Source of the DNA: Marinobacterium lutimaris
Lineage (GTDB): Bacteria > Pseudomonadota > Gammaproteobacteria > Pseudomonadales > Balneatricaceae
Assembly: GCF_900108065.1 (NCBI RefSeq)
Contig: NZ_FNVQ01000002.1
Coordinates: 805,883-869,882, forward strand
Reading direction: 5' to 3'
Length of the DNA stretch: 64,000 nucleotides
The notes beneath the pieces are model-generated. The model was given only the letters and a program-made list of their open reading frames with translations. It searched no databases and was not told the origin of the DNA. Below are positions 18,282-28,745 of the stretch, piece after piece (the first letter of the stretch is position 1; each line of letters starts with the position of its first letter). The translations under genes and the position numbers were made by a program.

Positions 18282-19865
18282 TCAGTGCTCCCGGGTGGCG
18301 CGGAAGGCGATATCCGGCCAGCGCTCTTCGGTCAGCGACAGGTTAACGCGGGTCGGCGCCAGGTAAGTCAGCAGACCTGAACCGTCATACGCCAGGTTGT
18401 CGTAGGCCTTGCGCTCAAACTCATCGAGCATCTTGTTATCTTTGCACTCAACCCAGCGCGCTGTAGCCACGCTGATCCCTTCGTAGACGCACTCCACCTT
18501 GTACTCGTCCTTAAGGCGGAACACCACCACTTCAAACTGCAGCTGACCTACGGCGCCGAGAATCAGGTCGTTGTTCTTCATCGGCTGGAACAGCTGCACC
18601 GCGCCCTCTTCGGACAGCTGCTGCAGACCTTTCTGCAACTGCTTCATCTTAAGCGGATCGGTGGGACGCACACGACGGAACATCTCCGGCGCAAAGTGAG
18701 GAATACCGGTGAACTTAAGCTGCTCGCCCTCGGTGAAGGTATCGCCGATCTGGATGGTGCCGTGGTTGTGCAGACCGATAATATCGCCAGACCAGGCGGT
18801 ATCCACGTTCTCACGGTCGCCAGCGAGGAAGGTCACCGCATCGGCGATCTTTACATCCTTGCCGATACGCACGTGCTTCATTTTCATGCCGCGGCTGTAT
18901 GCACCGGAGCAGATACGCATGAAGGCGATACGGTCGCGGTGCTTGGGATCCATGTTCGCCTGGATCTTGAAGACGAAACCGGAAAACTTCTCTTCGGTGG
19001 CTTCCACATCTCGGGTTTCGGTGCTGCGAGCCGGAGGCGCTGGCGCCCAGTCAACGAAGTCGTCGAGCATTTCGCGCACACCGAAGTTACCCAGTGCGGT
19101 ACCGAAGTAGACCGGCGTCTGCTTGCCCGCCATGTACGCATCCTGATCCCACTCGTGGGTAGCGCCGCGCACCAGCTCGATCTCATCGACAAACTCGTCG
19201 TACTCATCGTCCAGCAGAGCCTTAGCCTCGTCGGAGTCCAGCCCTTTGATCAGTTTTTCTTCAGCCAGGGTGTGACCCATGCCCGGGGTGAACAGATGCA
19301 GGGTATCGGTGTAGAGGTTGTACACGCCCTTGAAGCGCTTGCCGGAAGCGATCGGCCAGTTGATCGGCGCCGCCTCGATCTTCAACACCTCTTCGATCTC
19401 GTCGAGCAGCTCGATGGGATCACGGATATCGCGGTCCAGCTTGTTGACGAAAGAGAAGATCGGCGTGTCGCGCAGACGGCAGACCTCCATCAGCTTGATG
19501 GTCCGTTCCTCGACACCCTTGGCGCCGTCCACCACCATCAGCGCGGAGTCCACCGCGGTCAGGGTGCGGTAGGTATCCTCGGAGAAGTCCTCGTGCCCCG
19601 GGGTATCGAGCAGGTTAACGGTCCGGTCTTTGTAAGGGAACTGCATCACGGAGGAGGTGATGGAGATACCACGCTCCTGCTCCATGCTCATCCAGTCGGA
19701 GGTGGCGTGCCGGTCACTGCCCCGCCCTTTCACGGTGCCCGCCACCTGAATCAGCTGTCCGATCAACAGCAGCTTCTCGGTGATGGTGGTCTTACCGGCG
19801 TCGGGGTGGGAGATGATCGCGAAGGTGCGGCGCTTGGCCACTTCCTGCTGAACGTTCTGAGACAT
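18282..19865 (-). CDS. prfC: Peptide chain release factor 3
   Basis: GTPase that removes RF1/RF2 from the ribosome after termination. The 527-residue protein has G1 [16 protein letters not shown] near residues 19-34, G2/G3 region [10 protein letters not shown] and [14 protein letters not shown], and G4 NKLDRD. The EF-G-like domain II and the RF3-specific C-terminal domain follow. Length equals E. coli RF3 (about 529). Monocistronic with a hairpin downstream. Confidence 0.97.
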   Translation of the reverse strand: MSQNVQQEVAKRRTFAIISHPDAGKTTITEKLLLIGQLIQVAGTVKGRGSDRHATSDWMSMEQERGISITSSVMQFPYKDRTVNLLDTPGHEDFSEDTYRTLTAVDSALMVVDGAKGVEERTIKLMEVCRLRDTPIFSFVNKLDRDIRDPIELLDEIEEVLKIEAAPINWPIASGKRFKGVYNLYTDTLHLFTPGMGHTLAEEKLIKGLDSDEAKALLDDEYDEFVDEIELVRGATHEWDQDAYMAGKQTPVYFGTALGNFGVREMLDDFVDWAPAPPARSTETRDVEATEEKFSGFVFKIQANMDPKHRDRIAFMRICSGAYSRGMKMKHVRIGKDVKIADAVTFLAGDRENVDTAWSGDIIGLHNHGTIQIGDTFTEGEQLKFTGIPHFAPEMFRRVRPTDPLKMKQLQKGLQQLSEEGAVQLFQPMKNNDLILGAVGQLQFEVVVFRLKDEYKVECVYEGISVATARWVECKDNKMLDEFERKAYDNLAYDGSGLLTYLAPTRVNLSLTEERWPDIAFRATREH

Positions 19866-19892
19866 GGGTAGGGAATTTCCAGCTTTCAGGGC

Positions 19893-19915
19893 GGCTGCCG
19901 GATAATCCGGCAGCC
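19893..19915. terminator. Hairpin downstream of the chemoreceptor gene
   Basis: Perfect 10-bp arms GGCTGCCGGA (19893-19902) and TCCGGCAGCC (19906-19915) with a TAA loop, between the chemoreceptor stop and the prfC start. Likely a Rho-independent-type structure but with only weak T content after it. Confidence 0.55.
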
Positions 19916-19966
19916 TGGATTCGAAAAGGCGTTATTCTCGCCGATCAGAAGCCGTACGACAATCGA

Positions 19967-21583
19967 TCAGACCTTGAAACGCCCGACGAGCTCGGAGAGC
20001 TGCTGCGACAGGCGGTTGATATCCGCCGCCAGCGCCTCGTTTGCCTCGGCCACCTCTGCAGCGGAGGCGGTCTGGTCATTAAGCGAGGAGAGATTCTGGC
20101 CGATCTCATCGGATACGGCGCTCTGCTCCTCTGTGGCCTGGGCGGTCTGTACCGACAGGTCGCTGACACGGGTAAAGGACTCGCGCAGAGAACCGAACAT
20201 CTGGTTCAGCTCGCCCAGGCTGATCATGGAATCATCCGCAGAGGCCTTGCCTGCATCGATCACCTTCACCGATTCGGCGACGCTTTTCTGCAGCCGCTCA
20301 ATCATCCCCTGGATACGGCCGGTGCTCTCCTGGGTACGGGTAGCCAGCACCCTCACCTCGTCGGCCACCACCGCAAAGCCGCGTCCCTGTTCACCGGCGC
20401 GGGCCGCTTCGATCGCCGCATTCAGCGCCAGCAGGTTGGTCTGCTCGGCAATATCGCCGATGACGTCGACCACGGAGGCGATCTCGTTGGACTCCTTCTC
20501 CAGCTCATCGGAACGGGAACGTGCCTGCTCCATCTCCGAGGCCAGCTCGGCGATCTGGTTGTTGGTCTGCTCCAGCACCGTTTCGCCTTTTTCCACCAGT
20601 TCGGTGGAGGTTTCGGCTTCCTGGGCGGTGCCGTTGGCCACCGTTGCCATCTCCTTGTTGGCCAGGCTCATCTCATGCACGGCGCTGACAATGGAGTTGG
20701 AGGCGTTACCAAGGCTGCCGGTGATTTCACGGGTACGGTCCGAAGACTCGGACAGTGTCTCGATCAGGCGCCCGAATTCGTTGGACTGGCTCATGATAGA
20801 GCCCACCAGCGCCTGCAGTTTGTCGAGGAAGTGGTTGAACTCACGGCCCAGGTCACCGAGCTCATCATGGCTGCGAGCATCAACGCGAGCGGTCAGGTCA
20901 CCATCGCCCTCAGCAATATCACGCACGCTGGCGGTGAGATCCGCAGTCTGACGCGCGAGCCGTTTAGGCACCAGGTAGCTGACGATCAGTGCGATCAGCA
21001 CGGCAATGGCGATCACAATTCCACGCAGCAACTGCGCTGATTCCACCCTCTCCTGAATATCGGCTTGTTCCTCAACCGCTGTTGCCTGCGCCGCTTCACC
21101 CGCCTTGTCGAGGATGCTGCGCAGGCGACTGAACGCTTCGCCGGCCTGCTTTTCAGCACTGGCTAGCTCCGAAGCCGAAGCGTCCGCACTGGCTACGACG
21201 CGGTTGGAAGCAGCCAGCCACTCACTGAAGGCACGGTCAAAATCACTGAAGCTATTCACCAGCTGCGGATATCCGGCCATGGTTTCCCGGTATATCTGGA
21301 AACGATCCTTGACCTGGTTGGCATTCTCCTGACGATCCGCCTCCAGTTTCGCCATATCGCCCTGGCCGTAGATCTGCTGAAGCTCGGCTTCGCGGGCCTG
21401 GTAAAGGTCACGATCCGCATTCAATACTGTGGAGATTGCTGGCATAAAAGTACCGGTCTGGTGCTCATATCCCTGCTGCTGGAGATCAAGCAAGCGTGAA
21501 GAGAGAACCAGAGAGATCAGAATAGCTACAGTGAGTAGCACACTGGGGATAGAGCTTTTTACTCGGATACTGCGGATGTTCAT
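19967..21583 (-). CDS. Methyl-accepting chemotaxis protein
   Basis: A 538-residue transmembrane chemoreceptor. TM1 lies at about residues 12-31, followed by a periplasmic four-helix-bundle-sized ligand domain of about 155 residues and TM2 at about 187-205. A HAMP domain and the cytoplasmic signalling domain follow, with the invariant tip segment around 378-410 ([19 protein letters not shown]). Ligand unknown. The ATG at 21583 gives a standard N-terminus with GAGG upstream; the frame is open to 21628, but that extension contains promoter-like AT-rich sequence. Confidence 0.93.
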   Translation of the reverse strand: MNIRSIRVKSSIPSVLLTVAILISLVLSSRLLDLQQQGYEHQTGTFMPAISTVLNADRDLYQAREAELQQIYGQGDMAKLEADRQENANQVKDRFQIYRETMAGYPQLVNSFSDFDRAFSEWLAASNRVVASADASASELASAEKQAGEAFSRLRSILDKAGEAAQATAVEEQADIQERVESAQLLRGIVIAIAVLIALIVSYLVPKRLARQTADLTASVRDIAEGDGDLTARVDARSHDELGDLGREFNHFLDKLQALVGSIMSQSNEFGRLIETLSESSDRTREITGSLGNASNSIVSAVHEMSLANKEMATVANGTAQEAETSTELVEKGETVLEQTNNQIAELASEMEQARSRSDELEKESNEIASVVDVIGDIAEQTNLLALNAAIEAARAGEQGRGFAVVADEVRVLATRTQESTGRIQGMIERLQKSVAESVKVIDAGKASADDSMISLGELNQMFGSLRESFTRVSDLSVQTAQATEEQSAVSDEIGQNLSSLNDQTASAAEVAEANEALAADINRLSQQLSELVGRFKV

Positions 21584-21837
21584 GCGGAAAAAGCCTCGAC
21601 AGAGAGTATTTTTATAGTGTCCACGCATCCTGCCTGGATGCAGATCATCCCTGTTTTTTTGGGGAACTCACATTACCCGTTAATTATTATGGAATATATC
21701 GACCGGCAAAAAAATCACTTAAAAATTTTAATGTCTCTTTTTTGATCCACTTTTATTATTAGATGCGACATTCTGCCCTATCAGCAGAGGCTGACCGAAG
21801 CGCTACAATAGCCCATCCTTAATCAAGCAAGCCTACC

Positions 21838-23127
21838 ATGCCCGGTTATCACGAAACCCTGTTACAGCTGACCTACACCCGCGTGCTGATCCTGTTCGGT
21901 CTCAGCACCCTGGTACTTGCCGCCATCTACGTAGTCGGCGCCGGCGTCGACGTCTGGCTGATCTGCGCTACCCTCGGCATGATGGCGCTGATCAACCTGT
22001 TTACCTACGCACGCCTGCACTCTCACTGGCCGGTCACCGAAAGTGAGCTGTTTTCCCAGCTCTGCGCCGACGCCATTCTTTACGGTGCGCTGATCTACCA
22101 GACCGGCGGTGCGACCAACCCGTTTATTTTTCTGCTGCTGATACCGCTGCTGATTTCGGCGGCGACGCTCTCCGGGCGCTTTACCTGGCTGATGGCGGTG
22201 ATCGTCGTGCTGTTCTACAGCTCGCTGCTGCGCTACTACCTGCCGGTACTGCCACCCCAGACCGAGCACCATTTCAGCCTTGGCGCCCTGTTCGATCTGC
22301 ATATCATCGGCATGTGGATGAACTTCCTGCTGACAGTCCTGCTGATCACCTGGTTCCTGGTCCGTATGCAGCACTCCATGCGCCAGCAGGAACGGCGCCT
22401 GAGCCGGGAGCGTGAACGCCGCATCCGTGACCAGCAGATGGTGTCTCTGGCCACCTTTGCCGCCGGCACCGCCCATGAGCTGGGCACGCCGCTGTCCACC
22501 ATGAGCGTGATCCTCAAGGATATGGCGCTGACCCATAAGGACCCGGAAACGGCCGAGGATATCGCCCTGTTGCAGCAGCAGGTGGGAGCCTGCTCTGACC
22601 GGCTGCAGGCGATGGCACGCAGCGCCCGCGATGCCGATGTAACGCAGAAAATGTCCGTAAGCCAGCTACTCGAAGAGCTGCTCGACGAGTGGCAGATCAT
22701 CCGCCCCCAGGCCCGCTATCAGCGTCTCGACCTGCAACCAGGTAACGCACCGCAGCTGGCCACCAGCCCACAGCTGAAACAGGCGCTGACCAACCTGCTC
22801 AACAATGCCGCCGACGCCTCAGACGAGCCGCTGGAGATCGAGCTGGACTGGGACAAGAGCAATATCTGGCTGCGCATTCACGACCAGGGGCCTGGACTAC
22901 CGCTGAGCAGCTCCGCCAACCTGGGGCGTCCGTTTGTCACCACCAAGGGCAAGGGGCTGGGTATAGGACTGTTCCTGACTGCCACCACCCTGGCCCAGCA
23001 TGAGGGCGAGGTCAGACTGTACGACCACCCCAAAGGCGGTACACTGACCGAGGTGCGACTTCCCATCGCGGCACCCGATATCGCCAAAGCCGATATCGTC
23101 ACACCTGATAACAAGGAGGCAGAGTGA
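21838..23127 (+). CDS. RegB/PrrB/RoxS-type redox sensor histidine kinase
   Basis: A 429-residue membrane kinase with about six N-terminal helices. It carries the RegB quinone-interaction motif GGATNPF (about residues 90-96), H-box AGTAHELGTPLS (His about 213), and ATP-binding N, G1 and G2 boxes (NLLNNAADAS, DQGPGLPL, GKGLGIGLFL). Cys252 in GACSDRLQ lies where the redox-active Cys of RegB is found. In the family, oxidised quinone or thiol oxidation turns the kinase off. A RegA-type regulator gene overlaps its 3' end. Confidence 0.9.
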   Translation: MPGYHETLLQLTYTRVLILFGLSTLVLAAIYVVGAGVDVWLICATLGMMALINLFTYARLHSHWPVTESELFSQLCADAILYGALIYQTGGATNPFIFLLLIPLLISAATLSGRFTWLMAVIVVLFYSSLLRYYLPVLPPQTEHHFSLGALFDLHIIGMWMNFLLTVLLITWFLVRMQHSMRQQERRLSRERERRIRDQQMVSLATFAAGTAHELGTPLSTMSVILKDMALTHKDPETAEDIALLQQQVGACSDRLQAMARSARDADVTQKMSVSQLLEELLDEWQIIRPQARYQRLDLQPGNAPQLATSPQLKQALTNLLNNAADASDEPLEIELDWDKSNIWLRIHDQGPGLPLSSSANLGRPFVTTKGKGLGIGLFLTATTLAQHEGEVRLYDHPKGGTLTEVRLPIAAPDIAKADIVTPDNKEAE

Positions 23128-23654
23128 GCGAGCAGTTCCTGGTGGTCGATGACGACCCCACTTTCACTCGGGTACTGGCGCGATCACTGACCCGCCGCGG
23201 CTTCAATGTCAGCGTGGCGCGCAATGTGGAGGAGGCGCTGATCCAGGCCAGGGAAGAGACTCCGGCACTGGCCAGCGTCGATCTGAAGATGGAGGGGCCT
23301 TCAGGGCTTGAGCTGATTGCCGGGCTGAGAGAGCTCAACCCGGAGATGAAGATCCTGATCCTCACCGGCTACGCCAGCATCGCCACCGCGGTGGATGCGA
23401 TCAAGCTGGGAGCCACCAACTACCTGCCCAAGCCCGCCGATGCCGATCAGATTCTGGCGGCGCTGAACCAGCAGGAAGCGGACGCCGGCCAGCAGATCAG
23501 CTCCGATCCCATGTCGGTAAACCGGCTGGAGTGGGAGCATATCCAGAAGGTGCTGACCGAGCACGAAGGCAACATCTCCGCCACCGCGCGGGCGCTGGGG
23601 ATGCACCGCCGCACCCTGCAGCGCAAACTGCAGAAGCGCCCGGTAAGGCGCTAA
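23124..23654 (+). CDS. RegA/PrrA/RoxR-type response regulator
   Basis: A 176-residue two-domain regulator. The receiver has acidic residues VVDDD at 8-11, phospho-acceptor Asp53 in SVDLKMEGPSG, and a conserved Lys in LPKPADADQI. After a short linker comes a Fis-type helix-turn-helix (GNISATARALGMHRRTLQRKL). The GTG start at 23124 overlaps the kinase stop by 4 bp. Members control respiratory oxidases and redox balance; targets here are unknown. Confidence 0.9.
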   Translation: MSEQFLVVDDDPTFTRVLARSLTRRGFNVSVARNVEEALIQAREETPALASVDLKMEGPSGLELIAGLRELNPEMKILILTGYASIATAVDAIKLGATNYLPKPADADQILAALNQQEADAGQQISSDPMSVNRLEWEHIQKVLTEHEGNISATARALGMHRRTLQRKLQKRPVRR

Positions 23655-23664
23655 ACCGGAAAGC

Positions 23665-24585
23665 TCATGCCTGAGCCTGGCCGAGCGCCAGCGCTTGCAG
23701 AAAGGTGTCCAGCACCATATTAGGCCGCACGCCCTTGCGGGTGATCGCCGCGTACTCCATCTCATAGCTCATCTGCCGAGGACACAGCGCCCGCATCTGG
23801 CCAGACTGCACCCAGCGCTCGGCATAATGATCGGGCAGAAAGCCCAGATAGAGGCCGGTCAGGATCATAAAGGCGATCCCCTCCCGATCCGATGCCCGGG
23901 CCGTGACATTGAGCTGTTCCAGCAGTTTCTTCATCTCGGGACTGGGCGCAAAGCTCTGCCCCACTGCTTCCTGCCGGGCCAACAGACCCAAGTCGATATC
24001 CGCATCGTCGCAGGCAAACAGCGGGTGCTCGGCACTGCAGTACAGGCTCGAGGTTTCGCTGTAGAGCGGATGGAACACCAGCCCGGAAACCTTTTGCACC
24101 TGGGGCACAACCCCCAGATGCAACTGCCCATCCACCACGCCGCGTTCGACGATGCCCGGCGAGAGCATACGGATATCGATACTGACCGCCGGGCCCTGCG
24201 CCTTCAGCGCCGCCAGCGCCCGTGTCACCGACATATGCGGCAGGGTGACCAGGTTATCGGTAATACCGATCACCAGCTCCCCCTTGAGCTGCTGATGGAT
24301 GGAGTTGATCTCGGTGCGGAAGCCATCCAGTGCGGTATGCAGCTGCAGCAGCGCCTGGTACGCCTGGCGGCCCTCATCGGTGAGGGCAAAGCCGGCGCGG
24401 CCGCGCTGACAGAGTCTCAGCCCGAGCCGCTTTTCCAGGTCCGCCATGCTGGCACTGATCGCTGAACTGCTGACGTTGAGCTCCACCTCCGCCTGGGCAA
24501 ATCCCCCCGCCTCCACCACGGTGCGGAACACTTTCAGCAGACGCAGATCGATATCACTGATCTGCCCAAGCAGGTTTTTACTCAT
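23665..24585 (-). CDS. LysR-family transcriptional regulator
   Basis: A 306-residue regulator with an N-terminal winged helix-turn-helix (LLKVFRTVVEAGGFAQAEVELNVSSSAISA, split here as LKVFRTVVEAGG and SSSAISASMADLEKRLG) and a periplasmic-binding-like effector domain. It follows the amidase gene after 4 bp on the same strand, so it is likely the last gene of the amidase/ABC locus and may control it. Effector unknown. Confidence 0.88.
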   Translation of the reverse strand: MSKNLLGQISDIDLRLLKVFRTVVEAGGFAQAEVELNVSSSAISASMADLEKRLGLRLCQRGRAGFALTDEGRQAYQALLQLHTALDGFRTEINSIHQQLKGELVIGITDNLVTLPHMSVTRALAALKAQGPAVSIDIRMLSPGIVERGVVDGQLHLGVVPQVQKVSGLVFHPLYSETSSLYCSAEHPLFACDDADIDLGLLARQEAVGQSFAPSPEMKKLLEQLNVTARASDREGIAFMILTGLYLGFLPDHYAERWVQSGQMRALCPRQMSYEMEYAAITRKGVRPNMVLDTFLQALALGQAQA

Positions 24586-24589
24586 CGTA

Positions 24590-26008
24590 TCAGCCTCTGG
24601 ATCCCGCTTTCGGGCGGCTCAGCCACTGCATCGGCAGCGCTCGCTCGAGACGACGGCAGGCGTTCAGCACCAGCGCATCAGCGCCCTTGGCGCCAACGAT
24701 CTGCAGACCGACCGGCAAGCCATCCACCAGGCCGCAGGGTGAGGTGGATGCAGGCTGCTGCGTCAGGTTGAACGGGTAGGAGAACGGCGTCCACTCCATC
24801 CAGTATTTCTGACTGTCGTCGGTGGTATCCCGGCCCGCGTCGAAGGCGGTGATCGGCAGAGTCGGCGTCACCAGCAGGTCGTACTGCTGATGGAACTCGC
24901 CCATCTTGATGCCCAGGGCAGCTCGCGCATCGACCGCTTTCATATAATCGACGATATCGATCTTCATGCCCTGTTCTCCGATGGCGCGAAAGCCCGGGTC
25001 GAGAAGATCCCGCTGCGCCTCGCTCATACCGCTGACCACCTTACCGGCACCGGCAAACCAGAGTGTGGAGAACATCTCCAGCGGATCGCTGAAACCGGGA
25101 TCCACCTCTTCCACCTCGGCACCCAGTTCGATCAGCGTGGCCACCGCCCGGTCGACACAGGCGCGCACACCCGGATCCACATTCACGTAGCCCAGGGTCG
25201 GGCTGTAGGCGACCTTCAGCCCTTCCAGCGGGCGGTCGAGAATATCGATCCAGTAACCGTCAAATTTGCGGTCGGAGTACCAGTCGCGGTGATCCGGCTG
25301 CGCCACCGCATCCATCATCAACAGGCTGTCTTCAACGGTGCGGGTCATGGGACCTAAGTGAGACAGCGTCGTCATGGCGCTGGCCGGCCACTGCGGGATG
25401 TAACCGAAGGTGGGCTTGATACCGAATACGCCACAAAAGCCGCCGGGAATACGGATAGAACCGCCGGCATCGCTGCCCTGGTGTAGCACCCCCATGTTCA
25501 GCGCCGCTGCCGCCGCGGCACCGCCGGAGGAGCCGCCCGCGGTTTTTCCGGTATCCCAGGGGTTGCGGGTCACACCGGTGGCACGGCTGTCGGTGACGCC
25601 CTTCCAGCCAAACTCCGGTGTAGTGGTTTTACCCAGGATCACGGCGCCGGCCTCGCGCATGCGGGCACTGAACGGCGCATCCTCGGTGGCCAGCTCATCG
25701 GTGCTGGTCAGGGAGCCGCTGCGGATCGGCATGCCGGCCACTTTGGTCAGATCCTTGATCGACGAGGGCACACCATCGATGGGCCCCAGCGCTTCACCCT
25801 TGAGCCAGCGCTGCTCCGAGGCCTTGGCGCTTTCCAGGGCTGATTCCTCGGCCACATGGCAATAGGCATTCACTTCGCTGTTGCAGGCTTCAATCCGCGC
25901 CAGCGCCGCACGGGTGGCGTCCAGCGGAGAGAGTTCGCCAAGACGGTAGAGACGCCCCAGCTCCATAGCTGTCAGGTCGGCGATCTCTTCGTATCCGTTG
26001 TTGCTCAT
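24590..26008 (-). CDS. Amidase signature family enzyme
   Basis: A 472-residue Ser-cis-Ser-Lys amidohydrolase. The catalytic Lys lies in SSIKDLTKVAG, the cis-Ser in AGGSSGGAAAA, and the nucleophile Ser in GSDAGGSIRIPGG. Similar enzymes hydrolyse aliphatic or aryl amides, or act as AtzE-like carboxybiuret hydrolases; the sequence alone does not fix the substrate. Its ATG overlaps the stop of the upstream carbamoylase-like gene by 4 bp (ATGA), so the two probably act in one pathway. Confidence 0.9.
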   Translation of the reverse strand: MSNNGYEEIADLTAMELGRLYRLGELSPLDATRAALARIEACNSEVNAYCHVAEESALESAKASEQRWLKGEALGPIDGVPSSIKDLTKVAGMPIRSGSLTSTDELATEDAPFSARMREAGAVILGKTTTPEFGWKGVTDSRATGVTRNPWDTGKTAGGSSGGAAAAAALNMGVLHQGSDAGGSIRIPGGFCGVFGIKPTFGYIPQWPASAMTTLSHLGPMTRTVEDSLLMMDAVAQPDHRDWYSDRKFDGYWIDILDRPLEGLKVAYSPTLGYVNVDPGVRACVDRAVATLIELGAEVEEVDPGFSDPLEMFSTLWFAGAGKVVSGMSEAQRDLLDPGFRAIGEQGMKIDIVDYMKAVDARAALGIKMGEFHQQYDLLVTPTLPITAFDAGRDTTDDSQKYWMEWTPFSYPFNLTQQPASTSPCGLVDGLPVGLQIVGAKGADALVLNACRRLERALPMQWLSRPKAGSRG

Positions 26009-27279
26009 TTGGCCTCCTCAATGCCTGCCGCATTCACCAGCGCAGTCAGCAGCACCGATGCACCGGCCGCCAGATCATCGGCGTCCGCGCGTTCCATCTC
26101 GTTATGGCTGATACCGCCCTCGCAGGGTACGAAGATCATCCCGGCGGGTGCTTTCTCCGCCAGGAAGATGGCGTCATGACCTGCGCCACTGACGATATCC
26201 ATATGCCCGTAGCCCAGCGCTGCTGCCGCATCACGTACGTAGGAAACGCAGTTATCCGCAAAATAGAGCGGCGCAAAATCGGCCGTGGGCGTCAGGCTAA
26301 CCTGAACGCCATGCAACGCTTCGAGCTCGGCGATTTTCGCTTTCAGCCCGCTCACCATGGCATCCAGCGCATCCGCTTCCAGGTGGCGGAAGTCGACGGT
26401 CATGTTGACCTGGCCGGGAATCACGTTACGTGAGCCGGGGAACAGATCCAGGCAGCCTACGGTCCCGCGTCCATGAGGTGCGTGTTCCAAAGCAGTGCGG
26501 TTCACGAAGGTGATCAACTCAGCCGCCACCAGGCCCGCATCGTGGCGCAGTGACATAGGCGTGGGCCCAGCATGGGATTCAACCCCCTGGATGCTGAGAT
26601 CAAACCACTTCTGGCCGAGGGCGCCGATCACCACACCGATGGTTTTCTCGGCATCTTCCAGCACCGGGCCCTGCTCGATATGAGCCTCAAAGTACGCACC
26701 CACCTGATGGCCGGGTACCGACTTTTCGCCGGCGAAGCCGATCTTGGTCAGCGCTTCACCCACAGAGATGCCCTCGGCATCGCGGATCGCCAGGGTCGGC
26801 TCCAGCTCAAACTCACCGGTGAACACGCCAGAACCCATCATGCAGGGCGGAAAACGGCAGCCCTCTTCGTTGGTCCAGGCGACCACTTCCACCGGCGCCT
26901 GGGTTTTGATGCCGAGATCGTTCATGCGGCGGATCGATTCCAGGCCAGCCATGACGCCAAAGCAACCATCAAACTTGCCGCCGGTGGGCTGGGTATCGAT
27001 GTGGCTACCGGTCATCACCGGCGGCAGCGAGTTATCCACACCCGGGCGGCGTACAAAGATGTTGCCGATCTGGTCGATGGAAACCTCGCAACCGGCCTCC
27101 TTGCCCCAGCTGATAAAGAGTTCACGTACCTGGCGGTCCAGGTCGGTGAGCGCTTGGCGATTGAGCCCGCCTTTGTCGGTTTCGCCGATCTTTCCCTGTT
27201 CCATCAGACTGTTCCAGAGACGATCGCGGTCTACGGTCAGGAGCCCATCCAGCGGCATCCCTTGAGTTTTCATATCCAT
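26005..27279 (-). CDS. M20-family Zn-dependent amidohydrolase (N-carbamoyl amino acid hydrolase / ureidopropionase-like)
   Basis: A 424-residue metallo-amidohydrolase of the hydantoinase/carbamoylase branch. Metal-ligand motifs are TGSHIDTQPTGGKFDG, WTNEEGCRF and GAGHDAIF, with the C-terminal SHNEME. Family members hydrolyse N-carbamoyl-L-amino acids, beta-ureidopropionate or allantoate, releasing ammonia and CO2. Next to an amidase and an ABC importer, it suggests uptake and breakdown of a carbamoylated or amide nitrogen compound. Confidence 0.88.
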   Translation of the reverse strand: MDMKTQGMPLDGLLTVDRDRLWNSLMEQGKIGETDKGGLNRQALTDLDRQVRELFISWGKEAGCEVSIDQIGNIFVRRPGVDNSLPPVMTGSHIDTQPTGGKFDGCFGVMAGLESIRRMNDLGIKTQAPVEVVAWTNEEGCRFPPCMMGSGVFTGEFELEPTLAIRDAEGISVGEALTKIGFAGEKSVPGHQVGAYFEAHIEQGPVLEDAEKTIGVVIGALGQKWFDLSIQGVESHAGPTPMSLRHDAGLVAAELITFVNRTALEHAPHGRGTVGCLDLFPGSRNVIPGQVNMTVDFRHLEADALDAMVSGLKAKIAELEALHGVQVSLTPTADFAPLYFADNCVSYVRDAAAALGYGHMDIVSGAGHDAIFLAEKAPAGMIFVPCEGGISHNEMERADADDLAAGASVLLTALVNAAGIEEAK

Positions 27280-27300
27280 TATCTTGTCCTGTTTGTCGCG

Positions 27301-27993
27301 TTAAACCGCCAGGTAGCGATCCTTGACCGCCTGCTCCTGCCGGAACTGCTCGCCGGTGCCGCTATAAACCACCTGGCCCTGTTCGATGACGTAATGTCGA
27401 TCTGCCAGCTTTTCACACACCGCCAGGTTCTGTTCCACCAGCAGTACCGATACGCCGGCCTCGCGGATTTTGCCGAGAATGCGCACGATCTCGTCGACGA
27501 TCACCGGCGCCAGGCCCTCGGTGGGCTCATCCAGCAGCAGCAGTTTGGGGTCGTTCACCAGTGCCCGGGCGATGGCCAGCATCTGCTGTTCACCACCGGA
27601 GAGCGCATTGCCGCCGTTTTTGCGGCGCTCATAAAGGCGCGGGAACATTTCGTACACATCGCTGAGGCTCCAGCGGCTGCTGGCACGCACGGCGATAGCC
27701 AGGTTCTCTTCGACGCTGAGCAGACCGAAGATGCCGCGATGCTCGGGCACCAGTGACACGCCGCGGCGAGCGATCTCGAACACCTCTTTGCCGATCAGCT
27801 CTTCGCCATCAAAAACGATGGAGCCCTCAGCCGGGCGCACGATGCCGGCGATACTGCGCAGCGTTGTGGTCTTGCCGGCGCCGTTACGCCCCAGCAGCGT
27901 GACCAGCTCCCCCGGGTTAACCTCGAGGGAGACACCTTCGAGCACATGGCTTTTGCCGTAGTAGGAATGAATCCTGTTGATTTCGAGCTTCAT
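27301..27993 (-). CDS. Branched-chain-type ABC transporter ATPase, LivF-like
   Basis: A 230-residue ATPase with Walker A GRNGAGKTTT, signature LSGGEQQMLAIARAL, Walker B LLLLDEPTEGL and a switch His (VEQNLAV replaces the usual H loop region). LivF-type subunits drive uptake of branched-chain amino acids, amides or urea. The ATG overlaps the LivG-like stop by 4 bp. Confidence 0.93.
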   Translation of the reverse strand: MKLEINRIHSYYGKSHVLEGVSLEVNPGELVTLLGRNGAGKTTTLRSIAGIVRPAEGSIVFDGEELIGKEVFEIARRGVSLVPEHRGIFGLLSVEENLAIAVRASSRWSLSDVYEMFPRLYERRKNGGNALSGGEQQMLAIARALVNDPKLLLLDEPTEGLAPVIVDEIVRILGKIREAGVSVLLVEQNLAVCEKLADRHYVIEQGQVVYSGTGEQFRQEQAVKDRYLAV

Positions 27994-28745
27994 GACCCGC
28001 TCTCCCCCAGATAGGCTTTCTTGACCCGCTCATCGCCGCGCACCTCTTCAGGCTCACCCTCGATCAGGATGTTGCCCTGGTGCATGACGGTGATACGGTC
28101 CGAGATCGACATCACCAGCTTCATGTTGTGCTCGATCAGCATCACGGTGTGGTCCTTGCCGAGCTCGGAGATCAGCTTCGTCATCACCGGAATATCGTCC
28201 ACCCCCATGCCGGAGGTTGGCTCGTCGAGCAGCAGCAGCTCGGGGTCGCTGCACAGTGACATGCCTACTTCGAGTACCCGCTGCTGACCGTGAGAGAGAT
28301 CCCCCGCATCGGTATTCGCCAGGTGCGTTAGCTTGATCCGCTCCAGTACCTCATCGGCTTTCTCCAGGTGCTTGGATCTGTGCGTATCTGAGTACCAGAA
28401 CGCCAGCGCTCCCAGCCCATCACGGCCCTGGGCGGCAAGACGCAGGTTCTCGCGCACGCTCAGGTTCTGGAACAGGCTGGTGATCTGGAACGAGCGCGAC
28501 ATGCCGGAGGAAACCCGCTTGTGCGCCGGCTGGCGCGTCAGGTCCTTGCCATCAAAACGGATCTTGCCGCTGGAGGGACGACGCTCACCGGTGAGGCAGT
28601 GAAACAGGGTTGTCTTGCCCGCACCGTTGGGGCCGATCACGGTATGGATGGTGCCGCGACGGATCTTCAGATCCACGCTACCCAGCGCGGCAAAGGCGCC
28701 GTAACGCAGGCCAAGCTGTTCGGTTTCGAGAATGTAATCGCTCAT
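27990..28745 (-). CDS. Branched-chain-type ABC transporter ATPase, LivG-like
   Basis: A 251-residue ATPase with Walker A GPNGAGKTTLFH, signature DLSHGQQRVLEVGMSL, Walker B LLLLDEPTSGM and IEHNMKLVM. The signature LSHGQQ is typical of LivG/UrtD-like proteins. I use the ATG at 28745, which overlaps the upstream permease stop (TGATG); a GTG one codon earlier is possible. Confidence 0.93.
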   Translation of the reverse strand: MSDYILETEQLGLRYGAFAALGSVDLKIRRGTIHTVIGPNGAGKTTLFHCLTGERRPSSGKIRFDGKDLTRQPAHKRVSSGMSRSFQITSLFQNLSVRENLRLAAQGRDGLGALAFWYSDTHRSKHLEKADEVLERIKLTHLANTDAGDLSHGQQRVLEVGMSLCSDPELLLLDEPTSGMGVDDIPVMTKLISELGKDHTVMLIEHNMKLVMSISDRITVMHQGNILIEGEPEEVRGDERVKKAYLGESGS

